19,827 bases of DNA, taken from positions 1 through 19,827 of the forward strand of contig JALKBU010000956.1 of the NCBI GenBank assembly GCA_023091735.1, given 5' to 3'. Origin of the DNA: Trichomonas tenax. Its lineage: Eukaryota; Parabasalia; Trichomonadida; Trichomonadidae. This document shows positions 17,259 through 19,827 of this stretch, in pieces (position 1 is the first letter of the stretch; the number at the start of each line of letters is the position of its first letter). The translations under genes and the position numbers were made by a program. The notes beneath the pieces were generated by a model that did not search any database, was not told where the DNA came from, and saw nothing but the letters and a program-made list of their open reading frames with translations.

Positions 17259-18387
17259 TAAGTTTAATAGGGTTAATGTTTTTTTATTAATTGGGGCGGT
17301 TTTGCAAGGGCTCATTGAAGTCCATAGTAATTTTGTTTTGCATGTCAATGAGACACTCTGTAAAGTGTCAGATTATCAGATTTTTGGTTTTGAAAAATAG
17401 TCAAAAAACGATTAAAATAAATTCATTTTGTCAAGTAAAATAATATTTGCCAAATAAAAGCATATGCGTCATATTAGAAATTGGAGGGGTGAGTATTTAA
17501 ATTTGAATTAAAAAGCATGCTATTCGTCTATTTTTGTTGCTTTGTGCAACTACACCATACTCCGTGGCTGCGCGCAGCAGCAAAGTTGGACGAAAAGCAC
17601 TTTTAATAAGAAAGCTATGCATCAAAATTATTTCGATGCAAACAGAGATTTCTTGCTTCTTTAACAAGTGAATCCTTAGTAGAACATGATATAACTATTA
17701 TAAGTTAGAACACGTTTCATTTCACTTTAAACTATGATTATAGAGTTTAGATTCGTTTATTTAAAGGTCCGCTCTGACCAATTAAAAGTTCTCAATATAT
17801 TCTATGAGCTTAAAAATATCCCAGAGAAAAGTTTCTCATCGTTTCTCCGGATCTAGATTTATAACACATCATTCAACTTAAAATATCACTATATCTATCA
17901 TATTGAAGTATATCTGTCACTTCAAATTTTTAAATTTTCAATCAAATGTACTGTTGGAGCTCCGAGAAGACGACTTTTTTGAACGCGTTCGTCACTTTCG
18001 GAAAGAAGAGGTTTAGAGGGATTTCTAAACATCCATTATCATAGGCTCTTTCTTCTGATGAATCCTTTGAGTTTTCAGTGAAAATTATAAATAATATCCA
18101 AATATCAAAACATGAGAATTCGATTTGATTTTGCAATATTAAGAAAACAGCATTAACTTGTTATGTGTTATATGGTCAATGACTTAAATTTCTCTAAACA
18201 TAATTTTTCAAGATTAAGTCAGTATTATCAGACACCGTTTGGTGTAGTGAATATGAGCAATCTGTTGGGACTTCTTATATAATATCAAAAATATTTTGAA
18301 TCTAAAGAACAATTTATTTTTGACATGTAAAGAGTCAGATTTTTACAAAAAGTGTCGTAAAAGTGATAAAATATTTTTTTATAAAAA
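17259..18387. other. intergenic with a GC-rich hairpin and an orphan open stretch
   Basis: No intact gene. The arms TTTTGTTGCT (17532-17541) and AGCAGCAAAG (17576-17585) can pair, with GTTGC/GCAAC nested at 17536-17550 and a perfect 12-base palindrome GCTGCGCGCAGC at 17567-17578. A minus-strand frame, about 18160-17942, is open for some 73 codons (FTENSKDSSEERAYDNG, then CLEIPLNLFFPKVTNAF) but has no Met and no known relative. The open plus-strand stretch 17215-17400 overlaps the TPR gene start and is judged chance. Confidence 0.4.
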
Positions 18388-18744
18388 ATGAGTAAACGCG
18401 AAGAATCGCAACAAGTTCTTGATACAGAGATTTTGTCTTGCTGCAAGACTTTGGAGTCGGTCACGCACAAGCAGTTCGAGTCTGTGAAGAAAGAACAAAC
18501 GGAAATCGTTCAAAAAATTCATGCTTTATTGCAGGAATTCGAAAAAATCCAGGAAAAGCTTCCAAAGGAAGACCTTCAAGCAGGCATACAACGTCTCAAC
18601 AGGATTTGCGATAGATTAGAACTTGCCAAGAAACGTGTTCAATATGTCATTCAAAAGACAGAAACAATGAAACTTGCACTTGACTACAAACCACCGGCTG
18701 TCAAAACACAGACAGCATATTATGTTGAATCATATACCAAATAA
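18388..18744 (+). CDS. snapin-like coiled-coil protein (BLOC-1/BORC subunit type)
   Basis: 118 aa, ATG 18388 to TAA 18742-18744, with the stop running into TAAAA as in many trichomonad genes. Residues about 8-95 are almost all helix with heptads: VTHKQFESVKKEQTEIVQKI, LLQEFEKIQEKL, DLQAGIQRLNRICDRLELAK and KRVQYVIQKTETMK. The size and the order (Gln-rich first helix, a short break near KLPKED, then an Arg-rich second helix) match snapin, a shared subunit of the BLOC-1 and BORC complexes in endosome/lysosome traffic. Residues 97-118 are a non-helical tail. The assignment rests on pattern only; other small coiled-coil subunits cannot be excluded. It has more G/C than its flanks, and the start is the only good ATG. 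Confidence 0.6.
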   Translation: MSKREESQQVLDTEILSCCKTLESVTHKQFESVKKEQTEIVQKIHALLQEFEKIQEKLPKEDLQAGIQRLNRICDRLELAKKRVQYVIQKTETMKLALDYKPPAVKTQTAYYVESYTK

Positions 18745-18899
18745 AATTCAACATTGTTATTTTCAAAGACTAGTGTATTAAAACTTACTATTTCCACTCC
18801 TTTATTTATTTAACTAACAAAGATTTATATCTGAATATCAAAAATTTAAATTTAATAATATAAAACTATTTACAATATACAAATACTACATTCACTGAT

Positions 18900-19433
18900 C
18901 TATTGGTTATACTTATAATTCTCGAAGAAAGAAACCGGTCTAATGCCGAAAAAACTTTTTCCGTATTTCATTTGTGTGTCAACATACACCAGTGGCTCTG
19001 CTTCCGTTGTTGGCCAGTTTAATGACGAAAATTCTGGGAATAAATAATTAACTTGATCTTCCAAAATTGTTTGGCGTGCAGTTGATGCACCTTTTAAACA
19101 GGCTCTTGTTATCCATGTATAAAACATTCTTCTTTTCTTAAGAAAATCAACTCTATTCTGTAATCCAATTGTTTTCTCCTCTTCTGAACTGTAAATTGCA
19201 CTAGAATAGTATGGATATAAATTTTCTGACTCGTTGTATTCTGAAACAAATGATTGTTGTGTTTCTGTCGAAGAAGATTCGATTTGTGGAATATCGTTAT
19301 TTATTGGTTTTGGCTTATTTTGGGTCTTCGGAGACTTCGGCGGTGACGGCTTTCTCGGTGGACTGGGTTTTCTGCCGTACATGAATGAATAATCGTACAA
19401 ACCTCTGACATGAGTGGTGTTATACGAAGACAT
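18900..19433 (-). CDS. hypothetical protein with Lys/Ser/Pro-rich N-terminal region
   Basis: 177 aa, ATG 19433 to TAG 18900-18902. After a Tyr-rich start (RGLYDYSFMYGRKP), residues 21-45 are a Lys/Ser/Pro repeat (PSPPRKPSPPKSPK), a likely disordered segment and possible SH3-type or proline-directed kinase target. Residues 48-88 are acidic and Ser-rich. The C-terminal half (about 90-177) looks folded, with VDFLKKRRMFYTWITRACLK, VNYLFPEF and FFGIRPVSFF. TCATTTATT, about ten bases before the ATG, fits the trichomonad initiator pattern well, which supports this start. There is no signal peptide or membrane segment. No family recognised. It is convergent with the snapin-like gene, 155 bases apart. 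Confidence 0.6.
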   Translation of the reverse strand: MSSYNTTHVRGLYDYSFMYGRKPSPPRKPSPPKSPKTQNKPKPINNDIPQIESSSTETQQSFVSEYNESENLYPYYSSAIYSSEEEKTIGLQNRVDFLKKRRMFYTWITRACLKGASTARQTILEDQVNYLFPEFSSLNWPTTEAEPLVYVDTQMKYGKSFFGIRPVSFFENYKYNQ

Positions 19434-19827
19434 TCAAATAAATGAGCTATTTTAGATGCAAACGGACTCCATACACTGCATAACACCATATAACATCAAT
19501 GCTTCAGTCTATTTGTTAAAAATTGAAAACCTGGAAATATTTAATTCCAATACATGGGCTATTATATGTGAATGCAAACTTTGCTCACTAGAGCACATCA
19601 TGTTGCTTCAATGTTATATATGATTTATTAAAAATTGAAGGCTTGTCTAAAATTGATACACAAAGTTGGCGAAACTCGTTTTTTAACTCACTGGATTAAA
19701 TTCTTGCGAAGTTATTGAACCCCAATGTACAAAATCCTGTTGTGCATGATATATTAAAGAATTAGCTAACAAAGTCTATATTTCATTAAAATATTAGATA
19801 TATCTTGCATCAAAAACATTGATTTGC
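19434..19827. other. AT-rich end of window
   Basis: No gene seen. A weak direct repeat, TTAAAAATTGAA at 19516 and 19628, each preceded by TGCTTCA, suggests a degenerate duplication of about 110 bases. The promoter of the minus-strand gene ending at 18900 lies at its left edge. Confidence 0.35.

Noticed and set aside
1..19827. Variant genetic code with TGA as sense codon
   Set aside because: The 958- and 646-codon intact genes use TGG for Trp and contain no internal TGA, and breaks also involve TAA and TAG.
1..19827. CRISPR array, rRNA or bacterial insertion sequence
   Set aside because: No spaced identical repeats, no rRNA signature and no intact transposase were seen on either strand.

Overview
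This looks like nuclear DNA from an AT-rich, intron-poor protist. A trichomonad (parabasalid, Tritrichomonas/Trichomonas type) fits best. The reasons are compact uninterrupted reading frames, stop codons often running into TAAA, a short R2R3 Myb protein with an FT..EED and RTPRQCRERxKNYL style first repeat, a DUF3447/ankyrin-type gene, and long AT-rich gaps. No species marker (rRNA or an intact tRNA) is present, so this is an inference.

Layout. 1-1690 has no gene; it holds two tRNA-like pol III relics on the minus strand, paired TGCGTA palindromes and a GC-rich UUCG hairpin. 1693-4569 (+) is an intact 958-aa membrane enzyme of the alkaline-phosphatase/sulfatase fold, closest in motif order to lipoteichoic acid synthase-type phosphotransferases. 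Ten bases after its stop is a MITE-like element with TTAA ends (4579-4803). 5539-6900 (+) is a DUF3447/ankyrin gene with C-terminal membrane helices, broken by three in-frame stops and followed by a 114-bp fold-back. 7447-7959 (-) is a coiled-coil protein. 8290-9303 (-) is a microspherule protein 1 (MCRS1) homologue whose FHA domain is cut by one in-frame TGA at the conserved Arg. 9304-12430 is a gene desert with decayed coding traces. 12518-12994 (+) is a small unknown protein. 13097-13492 (-) and 13655-14226 (-) are two more broken genes, an unknown family with two nonsense codons and a Myb with a one-base frameshift. 15286-17226 (-) is an intact TPR protein resembling TTC13/SRFR1. 18388-18744 (+) is a snapin-like coiled coil. 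18900-19433 (-) is an unknown protein with a Lys/Ser/Pro-rich region.

The genes do not form an operon or an obvious pathway. The strongest theme is the mix of intact housekeeping-type genes with genes whose frames are intact except for one to three nonsense codons or a single missing base. Five loci between 5.5 and 14.2 kb show disruption or truncation. Either this is a recently decaying segment, or the assembly is noisy there, or some stops are tolerated. The intact 958- and 646-codon genes contain no internal TGA, which argues against simple codon reassignment.
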